Shown piece after piece: positions 15,280 through 15,678 of a stretch of 15,678 bases of DNA. This DNA is from Maritimibacter sp. (GTDB taxonomy: Bacteria; Pseudomonadota; Alphaproteobacteria; Rhodobacterales; Rhodobacteraceae): the NCBI GenBank assembly GCA_020441225.1, contig JAGRMP010000118.1, positions 1-15,678 of the forward strand, in the 5' to 3' direction. The notes beneath the pieces are model-generated. The model saw nothing but the letters and a program-made list of their open reading frames with translations. It was not told where the DNA came from and did no database searches. Both the position numbers and the translations under genes were made by a program. Within the stretch, counting starts at the first letter, position 1; every line of letters starts with the position of its first letter.

Positions 15280-15678
15280 TCAGGCGTATTCGGGGTTGAA
15301 GGCGTCGGGCGCGGCTCCGTTTTCGGACCAGAACGGCGACATCGCCCTCAGCCCCTCGATGATGCCGGGCATCACCTCGAGCACATGGTCGATCTCGTCA
15401 TCCGTGGTCTCGGGGCTGAGCGAGAAGCGGATCGCGCCGTGGGCGGCGGTGAAGGGGATCTGCATCGCCCGCAGCACGTGGCTGGGCTCCAGCGAGCCCG
15501 AGGTACAGGCCGAGCCCGAAGAGGCGGCGATACCCGCGTGGTTGAGCTTGAGCAGGATCGCCTCGCCCTCGATGAACTCGAAGGCCACGTTGGCGGTGTT
15601 GGGCAGGCGGTCGCGGGTGTCGCCGGTCACGAAGCAATGGCCGATGCGCTGGATCAGCCCCTGTTCCAGCCGGTCGCG
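15280..15678 (-). CDS. nifS: NifS cysteine desulfurase, C-terminal part (cut by window end)
   Basis: The last 132 codons of NifS; the gene continues beyond 15678. The key piece is SSGSACTSGSLEPSHVLRAM, which carries the active-site cysteine that forms the persulfide. NTANVAFEFIEGEAILLKLN before it and GAIRFSLSPETTDDEIDHVL after it fit the C-terminal domain of the PLP-dependent NifS/IscS class. NifS supplies sulfur for nitrogenase Fe-S clusters. The PLP-lysine region lies outside the window. It is the most upstream visible gene of the nifS-nifV-cysE-nifW-ferredoxin-modABC unit. The promoter of that operon is not in view. Confidence 0.96.
   Translation of the reverse strand, partial: RDRLEQGLIQRIGHCFVTGDTRDRLPNTANVAFEFIEGEAILLKLNHAGIAASSGSACTSGSLEPSHVLRAMQIPFTAAHGAIRFSLSPETTDDEIDHVLEVMPGIIEGLRAMSPFWSENGAAPDAFNPEYA

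Overview
The window looks like a piece of a high-GC alphaproteobacterial genome, most likely Rhodobacterales or Rhodobacteraceae. The reasons are the very GC-rich codons, a compact RpoN of 427 residues, a NifA carrying the oxygen-sensitive Cys-X11-Cys-X19-Cys-X4-Cys motif, and the overall gene order. Positions 2942-15678 are an accessory nitrogen-fixation (nif) cluster, all on the minus strand. The nitrogenase structural genes (nifHDK) and nifEN are not in the window.

Read in transcription order (high to low coordinates), the first block is nifS (cut by the window end), nifV, a cysE-type serine acetyltransferase, nifW, a small FixX-like ferredoxin gene, modA, modB and modC. Most junctions are 4-5 base stop/start overlaps or gaps of about 10 bases, so this reads as one operon. 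It links sulfur mobilisation (NifS, serine acetyltransferase), homocitrate for FeMo-co (NifV), MoFe protein protection (NifW) and molybdate uptake (ModABC). The regulators follow: rpoN (sigma-54), then nifA. A strong hairpin lies after nifA. It is followed by a good NifA upstream activator site and a -24/-12 promoter driving nifB, fdxN, an LRV repeat Fe-S protein, nifZ, nifT, a SIR2-like protein and possibly one small ORF. This operon serves NifB-co synthesis and nitrogenase maturation. The regulators therefore sit directly upstream of an operon that they should control.

Positions 1-2850 are different. A divergent pair, an SDR oxidoreductase (minus) and a TetR repressor (plus), shares a 116-bp intergenic region with two matching palindromes that overlap a plausible promoter. 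Left of it lies a gene graveyard: a possible epimerase 5' scrap, the C-terminal half of an AraC regulator, the frameshifted tail of a SIS-domain sugar isomerase, and an internally deleted KbaZ/GatZ-type aldolase subunit. A perfect G-quadruplex motif lies at 34-54. The nif cluster apparently abuts an eroding sugar-metabolism region.

The most notable points are the SIR2-like protein and small ORF in the nifB operon, an orphan FixX-like ferredoxin placed between nifW and modA, a ModC lacking the usual C-terminal molybdate-binding domain, and the decayed region. I see no CRISPR array, tRNA, rRNA or insertion sequence.
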